In this document: one piece after another, positions 48,065 through 59,620 of the stretch
Numbering within the stretch: position 1 is the first letter of the stretch
Layout: each line of letters opens with the position of its first letter
Origin: Polynucleobacter aenigmaticus
Lineage (GTDB): Bacteria > Pseudomonadota > Gammaproteobacteria > Burkholderiales > Burkholderiaceae
Direction: 5' to 3'
Assembly: GCF_002206635.1 (NCBI RefSeq)
Contig: NZ_NGUO01000002.1
Coordinates: 186,001 to 250,000, forward strand
DNA: 64,000 nucleotides
Notes under the pieces: generated by a model
What the model was told of the DNA's origin: nothing
Database searches by the model: none
The model's input: only the letters and a program-made list of their open reading frames with translations
Translations under genes and position numbers: made by a program

Positions 48065-49807
48065 TTATTTAGCTGGTTTTTTTCCAAACATTTGATTGAT
48101 TTGCCACTGTTGAGCAATGGATAACAAGTTATTCACAACCCAATACAAAACCAAGCCAGCAGGGAAAAAGAAGAACATGATGGAGAACACGAGCGGCATG
48201 TACATCATCACCTTAGCTTGAATCGGATCTGGCGGCGTTGGGTTTAGTTTGGTTTGTACAAACATGGAGATGGCCATAACGATTGGCAAAATTCCAACGG
48301 GGAAGAATTGTGTAAAGCCCAATAAGTCGCTAATTGAGGTGTCGGGTAAAGATAAGTCATGTACCCACAAAATCCATGGCGCGCCACGAAGTTCAACCGA
48401 TGACAGCAACACCCAATACAAAGAAATAAACACAGGGATCTGAATCACAACAGGCAAACATCCACCCAAAGGATTAATTTTTTCCTTGCGATACATCTCC
48501 ATCATTGCTTGATTTAGCTTTTGTGGCTCACCCTTATATTGCTCTTTCATTGCAAGCAGTCGCGGCTGCACCTCTTTCATGCGCGCCATAGATTTGTAGC
48601 TTGCAGCCGAGAGGGGGAAAAACACCAGCTTAATCAAAATGGTTAGGAGGATGATTGACCAGCCCCAGTTGCCCACGTAGACATGAATATTTTCTAGGAA
48701 CCAAAAAATGGGTTTAGCCAAAATGGTGAGGTAGCCATAGTCTTTCAATAAAGCAAATCCTGGGGCAATAGTCTCTAAAACACTTTCTTCTTGTGGACCA
48801 ACAAATAGTTTTGCTTTTTCAACAACAGTAGTGCCTGGAGCAACTACACCCAAGGGTGTTTGTATACCAATGCGATACAAGTTGTTGTCAATTCTTCCCG
48901 CATAGATGTCGCGCGTAGCTTTATCGCCAGGAATCCAGGCGCTTGCAAAGTAATGCTGCACCATTGCAATCCATGCAGGATCACCGGCGGCTACCTGCGT
49001 AGGAATGGTTATTTTGTTTTTATCAATTGCGGTGAACTCAAGCTTGTTGAATTTTTCTTTTTCTGTATAGACCGCAGGCCCGGTAAAAGTACTTGCAGAG
49101 AATGCGCCGTCAAAGGGTCCAATTTTTTTCTCTTGGGATGCATCGCGAACAATCTCTGTATACAAAACCAATGGTGTTGCATTGGCGCTGCTCTGTGTAA
49201 CACGGTGGCCAACATCTACAACATAACTACCTGGATTCAAGATGAATGTCTTTTCCAGCTTTACGCCGTTGCGCTCGCTCGCCAAAATAAGGAATGGTTT
49301 GCCGGACGCATCTTTGCCAGACTGAACCAATTTAAAGTTGCTTGTGTGATTTGGTAGATCCGCATTTCCCAGCGCGATCAAGCCGGAGCGTGCAAAGTAT
49401 TTGTGATTAGGTGTGTACTGGAAAAGTTCAACTGGTTTTTTTTCTGCGGTGAGCTCTTTAAGCAACTTCGCATCAATTACATTGGCACCGTTGGCGCTAA
49501 TTTCTAAAACCAATACATCATTCTTTAAAACAAATTTTTCTGATGTCTCTATTGCACTCGGGATTGCTATGGGTGCTTGTTGGGGCGCTGGAATCCCTGG
49601 GGTTTGGATGGGCGCTGGAATCCCTGGGGCTTGGATGGGCGCCGGAATGTCCGCTTTACCTGTTGGCGCCTTATCGGCTGCTACAAGATTGCTGACAGGG
49701 CTTCCACCAAACATCGATGGCCTGCCTTCATGGATTTGCCAGCTGTTGTACAACATTAAGCCTGACATGGAGAAGACTGCCCAAAGAATTGTTTTTTTAA
49801 AGTCCAT
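48065..49807 (-). CDS. yidC: Membrane protein insertase YidC
   Basis: Inserts and folds inner-membrane proteins with or without SecYEG. It has 580 residues with an N-terminal helix, a large periplasmic domain (about 60-330) and five C-terminal helices (GNWGWSIILLTILIKLVFFP, ARMKEVQPRLLAMKE, MFFFFPAGLVLYWVVNN). The region just after the first helix contains an imperfect Pro-rich tandem repeat. It is co-directional with rnpA, yidD and mnmE. Confidence 0.96.
   Translation of the reverse strand: MDFKKTILWAVFSMSGLMLYNSWQIHEGRPSMFGGSPVSNLVAADKAPTGKADIPAPIQAPGIPAPIQTPGIPAPQQAPIAIPSAIETSEKFVLKNDVLVLEISANGANVIDAKLLKELTAEKKPVELFQYTPNHKYFARSGLIALGNADLPNHTSNFKLVQSGKDASGKPFLILASERNGVKLEKTFILNPGSYVVDVGHRVTQSSANATPLVLYTEIVRDASQEKKIGPFDGAFSASTFTGPAVYTEKEKFNKLEFTAIDKNKITIPTQVAAGDPAWIAMVQHYFASAWIPGDKATRDIYAGRIDNNLYRIGIQTPLGVVAPGTTVVEKAKLFVGPQEESVLETIAPGFALLKDYGYLTILAKPIFWFLENIHVYVGNWGWSIILLTILIKLVFFPLSAASYKSMARMKEVQPRLLAMKEQYKGEPQKLNQAMMEMYRKEKINPLGGCLPVVIQIPVFISLYWVLLSSVELRGAPWILWVHDLSLPDTSISDLLGFTQFFPVGILPIVMAISMFVQTKLNPTPPDPIQAKVMMYMPLVFSIMFFFFPAGLVLYWVVNNLLSIAQQWQINQMFGKKPAK
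49584..49648. repeat. 27-base tandem repeat inside yidC
   Basis: Two near-identical 27-base units (49584-49610 and 49611-49637, one mismatch) and the start of a third encode IPAPIQAPG-type units in the periplasmic linker. The number of units could vary by slippage without breaking the frame. Confidence 0.85.
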
Positions 49808-49817
49808 TTGCGTTCAC

Positions 49818-50057
49818 TTAATAATGATGAGATCTTGGTTTTACAGCGGGGTCGTGACCACCTTGTGACCATGGGTTGCAGCGAAGAATGCGCCACACCA
49901 TCAGCCCAAAGCTTTTAAAAAATCCATAGCTTGCAAAACAGTCGCAGGCATATTGAGAGCAGGAGGGCTCAAACTTACAGTGCATGCCGACAAAAGGGCT
50001 AAGCGCTATTTGATAGAGCCTCACAACTTTTATGGCTATTTTATTTAAAAGATGCAC
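49818..50057 (-). CDS. yidD: Membrane protein insertion efficiency factor YidD
   Basis: A 79-residue amphipathic protein that aids YidC. The family pattern is KVVRLYQIALSPFVGMHCKFEPSCSQYACDCF, here split as VRLYQIALSPF and CKFEPSCSQYA, and the end ILRCNPWSQGGHDPA is typical. It lies between rnpA (2 bases) and yidC (10 bases), the standard order. Confidence 0.95.
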   Translation of the reverse strand: MHLLNKIAIKVVRLYQIALSPFVGMHCKFEPSCSQYACDCFASYGFFKSFGLMVWRILRCNPWSQGGHDPAVKPRSHHY

Positions 50058-50058
50058 G

Positions 50059-50376
50059 TTAAATTAGCCCTGCAATCTGAGTTCGCAGAACTTCTTTTTC
50101 TTTTCTTCTAAGTCTTCCGCGGGTTTCGCGACCAATTGGTTTTTTTAGCTTAACTACAACATCACTGTTGAGGTTTGTGGCTTGGGCGCCCCTGACCATT
50201 TCACGGATCATGCGCTTTAATTGGTTGCGATCAACCGCACGTTTAGCTAATTTTTTAGCTACTGCAATGCCTAAATCTGGTTTCGCGCCTTGATCCGAAG
50301 ATGCCAAATACAGACCCCAGTACAAGCTTGTCTTGGGACGTGTTTTTAGTAACTCAGAAATCCTGGCGCTATTCAA
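50059..50376 (-). CDS. rnpA: Ribonuclease P protein component
   Basis: Binds the RNase P RNA and helps process tRNA 5' ends. The RNR-type motif is seen in LAKRAVDRNQLKRMIREMVR, with a basic C-terminal helix region. The start is TTG at 50376, nine bases after the rpmH stop; the N-terminal SELLKTRPKTSLYWGLYLA fits the family. The length is normal at 105 residues. Confidence 0.93.
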   Translation of the reverse strand: MNSARISELLKTRPKTSLYWGLYLASSDQGAKPDLGIAVAKKLAKRAVDRNQLKRMIREMVRGAQATNLNSDVVVKLKKPIGRETRGRLRRKEKEVLRTQIAGLI

Positions 50377-50384
50377 CTGCTAAA

Positions 50385-50519
50385 TTAAACAGCCAGACGT
50401 TTACGGCCTTTAGCACGACGTGCGTTTAATACTGCGCGTCCACTCTTAGTTTTCATACGAATACGAAATCCGTGAGTGCGTTTACGACGTGTTACTGAGG
50501 GTTGGTACGTTCTTTTCAT
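50385..50519 (-). CDS. rpmH: 50S ribosomal protein L34
   Basis: A 44-residue, very basic protein ([19 protein letters not shown]...GRKRLAV) with the complete L34 sequence. It heads the rpmH-rnpA-yidD-yidC-mnmE block, divergent from dnaA, as at many bacterial origins. Confidence 0.97.
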
Positions 50520-50666
50520 GATTCATCCTGCAAAACCCAGTATTTTCCTTGTTGGACGGCAAAAGGTCAACCGCTATGAAGGAATATATAGGTATTTTTC
50601 TCTATTTTATGCGTGAGTTTTTAGTAAGTCGTTAATTTAAATGGATTTTTTTGTTTTGTGCACAAG

Positions 50667-50706
50667 TTATCCACAGGTTTTCCACGATTTTCTAGCTTGT
50701 GGATAA
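50667..50706. promoter_or_regulatory. Two DnaA boxes in the dnaA promoter region
   Basis: A perfect TTATCCACA at 50667-50675 and its inverse TGTGGATAA at 50698-50706 lie 35-75 bases before the dnaA start. They are suited to autoregulation of dnaA and may be part of a bipartite origin. Confidence 0.85.
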
Positions 50707-50741
50707 CTTTATGGGATCGCTACAATGGATCCTCTAAAAAT

Positions 50742-52166
50742 ATGAGTAACTTACAGAATCCCCCCACATTGAATTCACCTAACCCACTTGGGTTTTGGGA
50801 TGATGCCCTTGGTATGCTGGCTCGCGAGCTCTCCCCCCAACAATTTAAAACCTGGATACAACCATTAAGTTTGGTTTCCTATGATGAAAGTGAGCAATCA
50901 CTCATTGTAGGAGCACCAAATAGATTCAAGCTTGATTGGATTAAGAAAACTTTTTCCGACCGCTTCCAGGAGATAGCAGACCAGTATTTTGGTCACTCAG
51001 TTACCCTAGGTTTTGTACTTAATGTTGATGGTGTAGCCACCCAAACTGTAGAGGTGAGGGCCCCTCAAGAGCGGATTGAGCCTCAAGAGGCGCTTATTAG
51101 CCCAGACAGCACGTCAACAGAGGAGCAGGCATTTGAAATTGAAGACCACTCCAAACTTAACCCAAACCTTACTTTTGAAACCTTTGTAACCGGTAAGGCC
51201 AACCAGTTGGCTAGGGCTGCATCTATCCAGGTTGCCCACAACCCAGGCACCTCATATAACCCCATGTTTTTGTACGGTGGGGTAGGCTTAGGTAAAACCC
51301 ATCTGATCCATGCAATCGGTAATCACCTTTTAAAAGAAAAGCCCAACGCTCGGATACGTTATATCCACGCTGAGCAATATGTTTCGGACGTGGTTCGAGC
51401 TTATCAACAAAAGGCGTTTGATCGTTTCAAACGCTATTACCACTCCTTAGACCTTTTATTAATTGATGATATTCAATTTTTTAGCGGCAAATCAAGAACT
51501 CAGGAAGAGTTTTTTTACGCCTTCGAGGCCCTCTTAAGTAATAAGGCTCAGGTCATTATTACGAGCGACACTTACCCTAAAGAGATGGCTGGTATTGATG
51601 ATCGACTTATTTCGCGGTTTGACTCTGGCTTAACGGTTGCTATCGAGCCGCCAGAGCTTGAGATGCGAGTCGCTATTTTGATGAAAAAAGCTTTAATTGA
51701 GGGCATCCCTATGAGTGAGGATGTGGCCTTCTTTGTTGCTAAACACCTCCGATCTAATGTAAGGGAGTTGGAGGGTGCGTTAAGAAAAATTTTGGCTTTT
51801 GTGCGCTTTCACGGCAAAGAGGTCACGATTGATGTGGCCCGCATAGCCCTTAAAGACCTACTCTCTATACAAAACCGTCAAATTTCTGTCGAGAATATTC
51901 AGAAGGCTGTGGCAGATTTTTACAGTATTAAGGTTGCTGATATGTACTCCAAAAGGCGCCCAGCAAACATTGCTAGACCACGTCAAATTGCTATGTTTAT
52001 GGCTAAGGAGTTGACCCAAAAGAGTTTGCCTGAAATCGGTGAGTTGTTTGGTGGTCGCGACCACACCACTGTTTTACATGCGGTGCGGAAGATTGGGGAA
52101 GAGCGCTCACACGATGGCCAATTGAATCATGAAATCCATGTTATTGAGCAAACCCTAAAATCTTAG
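50742..52166 (+). CDS. dnaA: Chromosomal replication initiator DnaA
   Basis: Binds DnaA boxes and opens the origin. ATG at 50742 gives 474 residues; the open frame extends further to 50658 but covers the DnaA boxes, so the later start is preferred. Domain I ([21 protein letters not shown]), AAA+ domain III ([27 protein letters not shown]) and domain IV with the box-binding motif [15 protein letters not shown] are present. Confidence 0.97.
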   Translation: MSNLQNPPTLNSPNPLGFWDDALGMLARELSPQQFKTWIQPLSLVSYDESEQSLIVGAPNRFKLDWIKKTFSDRFQEIADQYFGHSVTLGFVLNVDGVATQTVEVRAPQERIEPQEALISPDSTSTEEQAFEIEDHSKLNPNLTFETFVTGKANQLARAASIQVAHNPGTSYNPMFLYGGVGLGKTHLIHAIGNHLLKEKPNARIRYIHAEQYVSDVVRAYQQKAFDRFKRYYHSLDLLLIDDIQFFSGKSRTQEEFFYAFEALLSNKAQVIITSDTYPKEMAGIDDRLISRFDSGLTVAIEPPELEMRVAILMKKALIEGIPMSEDVAFFVAKHLRSNVRELEGALRKILAFVRFHGKEVTIDVARIALKDLLSIQNRQISVENIQKAVADFYSIKVADMYSKRRPANIARPRQIAMFMAKELTQKSLPEIGELFGGRDHTTVLHAVRKIGEERSHDGQLNHEIHVIEQTLKS

Positions 52167-52432
52167 ATTTTTTTGCCTGTGGATAAGGTTGTGGATAGCT
52201 CAATAGATAACTTTGGGGATAGTGTGTGGATAAATTGTGGAAAGCTTGCTGTTCATGCAAAAATAGGGTGTTGATAAAGAGTTATCCAATATTTATGCAG
52301 TGTTTATACAAAAGTTCTCCACAGGGTTTTTTGGTTATAACAGTTTGTTTTAATTGGAGTTTTTGACTTATCCACCAAAATAACGAGCCTTATTACTATT
52401 ACTAATAAGATATATACAAGGATTTAAAAGCA
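52167..52432. other. Probable replication origin (oriC) between dnaA and dnaN
   Basis: DnaA boxes: TGTGGATAA at 52178 and 52225, TGTGGATAG at 52190, and inverse TTATCCAAT at 52283 and TTATCCACC at 52368, with weaker copies between. The last box is followed after a short GC-containing spacer by TTATTACTATTACTAATAAG (52390-52409), which contains DnaA-trio repeats, then an AT-rich stretch. Genes on either side point outward from this region. Confidence 0.85.
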
Positions 52433-53548
52433 ATGCAACTCGTAAACACTTCGCGTGATAGTTTGTTAAAGCCCCTTCAGGTTGTCAGTGGCATTGTTGA
52501 GCGTCGACATACATTGCCAATCTTGGCAAACTTGTTGTTCAAGAAGCAGGGTGACAAAGTGTCATTCATCTCCACTGATATTGAAATTCAAATCACAACT
52601 AACGCCAATTTTGGAGTTGGGGTGGAAGACGTCACCACGACAGTGGCAGCAAGAAAGTTGCTTGATATATTGCGTGCTTTGCCAGAGGGCCCGGTGGCAC
52701 TTAATCTTAAAGACAACAAGATGGTTATTCAAAGTGGCAAAAGCCGCTTTTCCTTACAAACCCTATCAGCAACAGAGTTCCCGGTAATGCAAAGTGTTGG
52801 TGAAGTGACCGCTAGTTGGAAAATGACGCAAAAGAGTTTTCGTCAATTAGTTGGTCAAGTTCATTTTGCGATGGCTCAACAAGATATTCGGTATTACCTC
52901 AATGGCATGTTATTGGTTGTAGAGGGTAAACAAGTAATTGCCGTAGCTACAGATGGTCACCGCTTAGCCTACTCTCAAGTGGAGTTAGCAGAGGCTCCAA
53001 TGGGCTCAGGACAGAGACAAGAAATTATCATCCCACGTAAAACTATTCTTGAGTGCCAACACTTACTCGAAGACTCTGATGAGATGTTGGAGATGAGTCT
53101 TACTTCAAATCAGGTGAAGTTTACTTTTGGTGATATTGAGTTGATCTCAAAATTGGTTGAAGGCAAATTCCCTGACTTCCAAAGAGTTATACCTAAGGGC
53201 CACAAAAATTCCTTAGTTGTTGGCCGTGATGTTTTGCAATCGGCCTTACAGCGTGCGGCAATCTTAACCACGGATAAATTTAAGGGTGTGCGCTTTTCTT
53301 TATCACCGAACCGAATTACTGTTCAATCAACCAATGCTGAGCAAGAAGAGGCTCAAGAAGAAATTGAAACTGAATACAGTGGTGATGACGTTGAAATTGG
53401 TTTTAACGTCAGTTATCTACTAGATGTCTTATCAAACTTGAAAAACGAAAAAATTCAAATTAGCTTGGGTGATGCCAATAGTAGTGCGGTAGTTACCTTA
53501 CCCAACTCTGAAGACTTCAAGTATGTTGTGATGCCAATGCGTATTTAA
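52433..53548 (+). CDS. dnaN: DNA polymerase III sliding clamp (beta)
   Basis: Ring-shaped processivity factor of 371 residues, the usual length. The N-terminal LLKPLQVVSGIVERRHTLPIL, the middle GMLLVVEGKQVIAVATDGHRLA and the terminal YVVMPMRI are characteristic. It follows the oriC intergenic region and precedes gyrB by 11 bases. Confidence 0.97.
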   Translation: MQLVNTSRDSLLKPLQVVSGIVERRHTLPILANLLFKKQGDKVSFISTDIEIQITTNANFGVGVEDVTTTVAARKLLDILRALPEGPVALNLKDNKMVIQSGKSRFSLQTLSATEFPVMQSVGEVTASWKMTQKSFRQLVGQVHFAMAQQDIRYYLNGMLLVVEGKQVIAVATDGHRLAYSQVELAEAPMGSGQRQEIIIPRKTILECQHLLEDSDEMLEMSLTSNQVKFTFGDIELISKLVEGKFPDFQRVIPKGHKNSLVVGRDVLQSALQRAAILTTDKFKGVRFSLSPNRITVQSTNAEQEEAQEEIETEYSGDDVEIGFNVSYLLDVLSNLKNEKIQISLGDANSSAVVTLPNSEDFKYVVMPMRI

Positions 53549-53559
53549 TTTAGAAAAAA

Positions 53560-56059
<2,500 letters not shown>

Positions 56060-56065
56060 TTCTAG

Positions 56066-56560
56066 ATGAGCAAAAAAAAATTATCACCACCAAAAATTGA
56101 TCGATCTCGTATTGTCGTGAAATCTTCACCCATCCATGGGAGAGGTGTCTTTGCTGCGAAACCAATTAAAAAGGGTGATGCAATTATTGAGTACAAGGGC
56201 GAGCGTATCAGCTGGAAGTTGGCTGAGAAGCGCCACCCCCACGATCCAAAAGACCCCAATCACACCTTCTATTTTTCATTAGAGGATGGCCGGTGTATTG
56301 ATGCGAAGTATGGTGGCAATGCTGCGCGCTGGATTAACCACTCCTGTAAACCTAGTTGTGAAACCCGCGAGGACAGCTTTAATGGCGATGCGCGTGTTTT
56401 TGTTTACGCGAAGCGCGATCTCAAGGCAGATGAGGAGCTTTTTTATGACTACTCTCTTGGGGTTGAGGGGCGCATCACCAAACAAATGAAAAAAGACTAT
56501 GAATGCCGCTGCGGCGCCAAAAAATGTCGGGGCACGATGTTGTCTCTCGATAAGAAATAA
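56066..56560 (+). CDS. SET-domain protein-lysine methyltransferase
   Basis: A 164-residue SAM-dependent methyltransferase of eukaryotic-like SET type. The motifs are GRGVFAAKPIKKGDAIIEY, RWINHSCKPSCE (NHSC at 91-94), ELFYDYS (125-130) and a post-SET zinc cluster CRCGAKKCRG (147-155). It starts 6 bases after gyrB, so it is probably co-transcribed. The target is unknown; the basic histone-like proteins in this genome are candidates. Confidence 0.9.
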   Translation: MSKKKLSPPKIDRSRIVVKSSPIHGRGVFAAKPIKKGDAIIEYKGERISWKLAEKRHPHDPKDPNHTFYFSLEDGRCIDAKYGGNAARWINHSCKPSCETREDSFNGDARVFVYAKRDLKADEELFYDYSLGVEGRITKQMKKDYECRCGAKKCRGTMLSLDKK

Positions 56561-56572
56561 ACTTTTTTGACT

Positions 56573-56797
56573 ATGTTGTTTATTACCATTCAGGATTTAG
56601 AGGCTGCTATTAATTATTGGCGTAGCCAGTCGCCTGCATCAGGCGAGGAGTTACATTTATGTATAGAGGCATCAGCCCTTGCGAAGCCTTATGCATTGAT
56701 GATCGTTCAGGGTTCGCAGAGAGTTCCCATGGATGTCTTAGATGAAACCGCTAAATCTGCCATCCAAACTTTCTTAAAAGATACCAAGACAAATTAA
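56573..56797 (+). CDS. DUF3717 family protein
   Basis: A 74-residue protein from ATG at 56573 (MLFITIQDLEAAINYWRSQ). The pattern with CIEASALAKPYALMIVQG fits DUF3717, found mainly in Burkholderiales. The function is unknown. An earlier TTG at 56567 is possible. It follows the SET gene by 12 bases. Confidence 0.8.
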   Translation: MLFITIQDLEAAINYWRSQSPASGEELHLCIEASALAKPYALMIVQGSQRVPMDVLDETAKSAIQTFLKDTKTN

Positions 56798-56888
56798 TAG
56801 ATAACCCCTTCTTTTAGGGTTATCGCTATATTGCTAGAGATTTTCTTAGGGTATTCTCAAACACTTACCCATCTATGGGTTTGGGGAC

Positions 56889-57656
56889 TTGAGATTGCAA
56901 GAAACAATATTAAAAACAATTGGTCTTGGAAAAACGTTTAAAGGTTTTTCTGCGGTGAGTGACGTCAATTTAGATGTCGCTCGGGGAAGCATTCATGCAT
57001 TGATTGGGCCCAATGGGGCTGGCAAAACAACCTGCTTTAATCTCCTTACAAAATTTTTAGAACCCACCAGTGGTCAGATTTTGTTTAATGGGTTTGATAT
57101 CACCAAAGAGAGGCCGGCTCAGATTGCTCGGCGCGGGGTTGTTCGCTCATTTCAAATATCTGCTGTTTTTCCACACTTAAGTGTTTTGGAAAATGTTCGT
57201 GTTGCACTGCAACGAGGCTTAGGTACAGAGTTTCATTTTTGGAAATCTGGGGACTCACTCAACGTGCTTAATGAGCGCGCCGAAGAACTTTTGTGTGAGG
57301 TTGGCTTGGCCGACTTTGCTCATGAAGACACATTAAATCTAGCCTATGGCCGTAAAAGAGCCCTTGAAATAGCCACCACCATGGCTATGGAGCCCGAATT
57401 GATGCTATTAGATGAGCCGACGCAAGGAATGGGGCATGAGGATGTGGAGCGTGTTACAGAGTTAATTGATCGAGTTGCTAAAGGCCGAACCGTTTTAATG
57501 GTGGAGCACAATATGAAGGTAGTTTCTTCCATCGCCGACCGGATTACCGTTCTACAGCGCGGCTCCGTCTTGGCTGAGGGCTCTTACCAAGAAGTTTCAA
57601 ACAACCCCTTGGTAATTGAGGCTTATATGGGAAGTCAGGGGGCTGACACCATATGA
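56889..57656 (+). CDS. livG: Branched-chain amino acid-type ABC transporter ATPase (LivG-like)
   Basis: A 255-residue ATPase. Walker A is in IGPNGAGKTTCFNLL, the signature segment is degenerate (LNLAYGRKRALEIATTMAM) as in LivG/UrtD, and Walker B is LMLLDEPTQGMG. Start codons are TTG at 56889 or 56895; no ATG lies near. It overlaps the next gene by ATGA and heads a complete five-gene transporter. Confidence 0.93.
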   Translation: MRLQETILKTIGLGKTFKGFSAVSDVNLDVARGSIHALIGPNGAGKTTCFNLLTKFLEPTSGQILFNGFDITKERPAQIARRGVVRSFQISAVFPHLSVLENVRVALQRGLGTEFHFWKSGDSLNVLNERAEELLCEVGLADFAHEDTLNLAYGRKRALEIATTMAMEPELMLLDEPTQGMGHEDVERVTELIDRVAKGRTVLMVEHNMKVVSSIADRITVLQRGSVLAEGSYQEVSNNPLVIEAYMGSQGADTI

Positions 57657-58357
57657 GCACCATGGCATTGGAGGTTAAAAACCTAGAGTCTTGGTATGGG
57701 GAGTCCCATATCCTTCATGGTGTGAACTTTGCTGTTCGTGACGGCGAGGTTGTTACCTTACTGGGCCGCAATGGTGCCGGCCGTAGCACCATCCTAAAGA
57801 CTATTTTAGGTTTAACCAGCAAAAGAACTGGTTCGGTAGAGGTGTACGGCGCACAAACCATCACTATGCCAACTTACCAAATTGCTCGCCTGGGTGTTGG
57901 TTTTTGCCCAGAAGAGCGGGGCATTTTTGCAAGCTTAAGTACCGAAGAGAATTTGATGCTATTGCCAGAGATTGCCCCTGGCGGCATGGGTTTAGATGAG
58001 ATTTATGAAATGTTCCCTAATCTCTATGAGAGGCGCAACAGCCCGGGTACACGATTATCTGGCGGTGAGCAGCAAATGCTGGCAATGGCGCGCATTCTCA
58101 GAACAGGTGCAAAACTTCTATTGCTAGATGAGATTACCGAAGGTTTGGCGCCGGTTATTGTTCAAAAGTTGGGTGAGGTGGTTACAAGTTTGCGCAATAA
58201 AGGGTTCACCATTGTGTTGGTGGAGCAAAACTTCCGTTTTGCTGCACCTTTGGCGGATAGGCATTATGTGGTTGAACACGGCAACGTGGTTGAGGTTGTA
58301 AATCAAAACGAGCTTACCGAAAAAGCGAGCTTATTAAACGAGTATCTTGGTGTTTAG
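57653..58357 (+). CDS. livF: Branched-chain amino acid-type ABC transporter ATPase (LivF-like)
   Basis: A 234-residue ATPase, second of the pair. Walker A is GRNGAGRSTILKTILG, in which the usual Lys of GKST is Arg, an uncommon substitution. The signature is LSGGEQQMLAMARIL and Walker B is LLLLDEITEGLAP. It overlaps livG by four bases and precedes the binding protein by 22 bases. Confidence 0.92.
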   Translation: MSTMALEVKNLESWYGESHILHGVNFAVRDGEVVTLLGRNGAGRSTILKTILGLTSKRTGSVEVYGAQTITMPTYQIARLGVGFCPEERGIFASLSTEENLMLLPEIAPGGMGLDEIYEMFPNLYERRNSPGTRLSGGEQQMLAMARILRTGAKLLLLDEITEGLAPVIVQKLGEVVTSLRNKGFTIVLVEQNFRFAAPLADRHYVVEHGNVVEVVNQNELTEKASLLNEYLGV

Positions 58358-58379
58358 TGGTTATTTATAGGAGACAAAA

Positions 58380-59603
58380 ATGAAGTTAAAGCAAATTACC
58401 GCATGTCTGGTGGCGGCAACCATATTTGGTTCTAATCCAGCGTTTGCGCAAGCATCAAAAACTAGTGGCGATGTTATTAAGATTGGCGTCTTAACCGACC
58501 TATCTTCAACTTACTCAGACTTGGCTGGCCCTGGTGCTGTTATTGCAGCCAAAATGGCAATCGCTGACTTTTCTAAGGACGGCACAGTTCTTGGTAAAAA
58601 AATTGAGTTGCTTAGCGCTGACCATCAAAACAAAGCTGATATCGCTGCAAACAAGGCTCGCGAATGGTACGACAAAGATGGTGTAGATGTGATTGTTGAG
58701 TTGGTATCAACCAACGTTGCTTTGGCTGTTATGGAAGTTGCAGAACAAAAAAATAAAATTACTTTAGTTTCTGGTGCGGCCTCTTTGCCAATTACCAACG
58801 AGAAATGTACTGCCAACAACGTTCATTGGACCTACGACACTTATGCCCTTTCAAACGGCACAGGTAAGGCAGTGGTCAAGCAGGGTAAAAAGAACTGGTA
58901 CTTCATTACCGCCGACTATGCGTTCGGTGCAGCCCTAGAAAAAGATGCTACTAACGTTGTTACTGCTAATGGCGGTAAAGTTTTGGGTACAAGTAAGCAC
59001 CCATTCCCAAATAGCGATTTTTCGTCCTACCTCCTCAAGGCCCAAGCTAGTGGTGCTGATGTTGTAGCTCTGGCAAATGCAGGTCAAGACACCATTAACT
59101 CTGTTAAGCAGGCCTCAGAGTTTGGCATCAATAAAAAGCAAACCGTTGTTCCTTTGCTTATGTTTATCTCTGATGTCCACTCTTTGGGTTTAAATGCTGC
59201 ACAAGGTATGTATTTAACCGAAGGTTTCTACTGGGATAAAGATGACAAGACACGCGCATTCTCTAAGCGCTTTATCTTGCAACACAAACGCATGCCTACT
59301 AGTGTTCAAGCCGGTGTTTACTCATCAGTTCTTGCTTACCTGACTGCGGTTCAAAAAGCGGGCACTGACGATACTCAAGCTGTAATGAAGGCTCTTAAAT
59401 CTACCAACATTGATGATGGTCTATTTAAGGGAAAAATCCGCGCTGACGGTAAGTTTGAGCACGACATGTATTTACTAGAAGTGAAGAAGCCTTCTGACTC
59501 GAAGAGCCCATGGGATTATTACAACGTCCGTGCGGTGATTCCTGCTGCCGAAGCAACCCAACCACTTTCATTGTCAAGATGTAAGCTGGTTACCAACAAG
59601 TAA
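58380..59603 (+). CDS. Periplasmic substrate-binding protein of the ABC transporter
   Basis: A 407-residue type-I periplasmic binding protein. A signal peptide ends after NPAFAQA. The mature part starts with the typical IKIGVLTDLSSTYSDLAGPG and contains YDKDGVDVIVELVSTNVA and WYFITADYAFGAALEKD. The ligand may be a branched-chain amino acid or another small carboxylate or amide. Confidence 0.9.
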   Translation: MKLKQITACLVAATIFGSNPAFAQASKTSGDVIKIGVLTDLSSTYSDLAGPGAVIAAKMAIADFSKDGTVLGKKIELLSADHQNKADIAANKAREWYDKDGVDVIVELVSTNVALAVMEVAEQKNKITLVSGAASLPITNEKCTANNVHWTYDTYALSNGTGKAVVKQGKKNWYFITADYAFGAALEKDATNVVTANGGKVLGTSKHPFPNSDFSSYLLKAQASGADVVALANAGQDTINSVKQASEFGINKKQTVVPLLMFISDVHSLGLNAAQGMYLTEGFYWDKDDKTRAFSKRFILQHKRMPTSVQAGVYSSVLAYLTAVQKAGTDDTQAVMKALKSTNIDDGLFKGKIRADGKFEHDMYLLEVKKPSDSKSPWDYYNVRAVIPAAEATQPLSLSRCKLVTNK

Positions 59604-59620
59604 TCGAATCTTAATTAAGT

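Noticed and set aside
50658..50741. Longer dnaA starting at 50658
   Set aside because: The extra 28 residues are encoded by DNA holding two DnaA boxes and do not resemble DnaA; ATG at 50742 gives the normal N-terminus.
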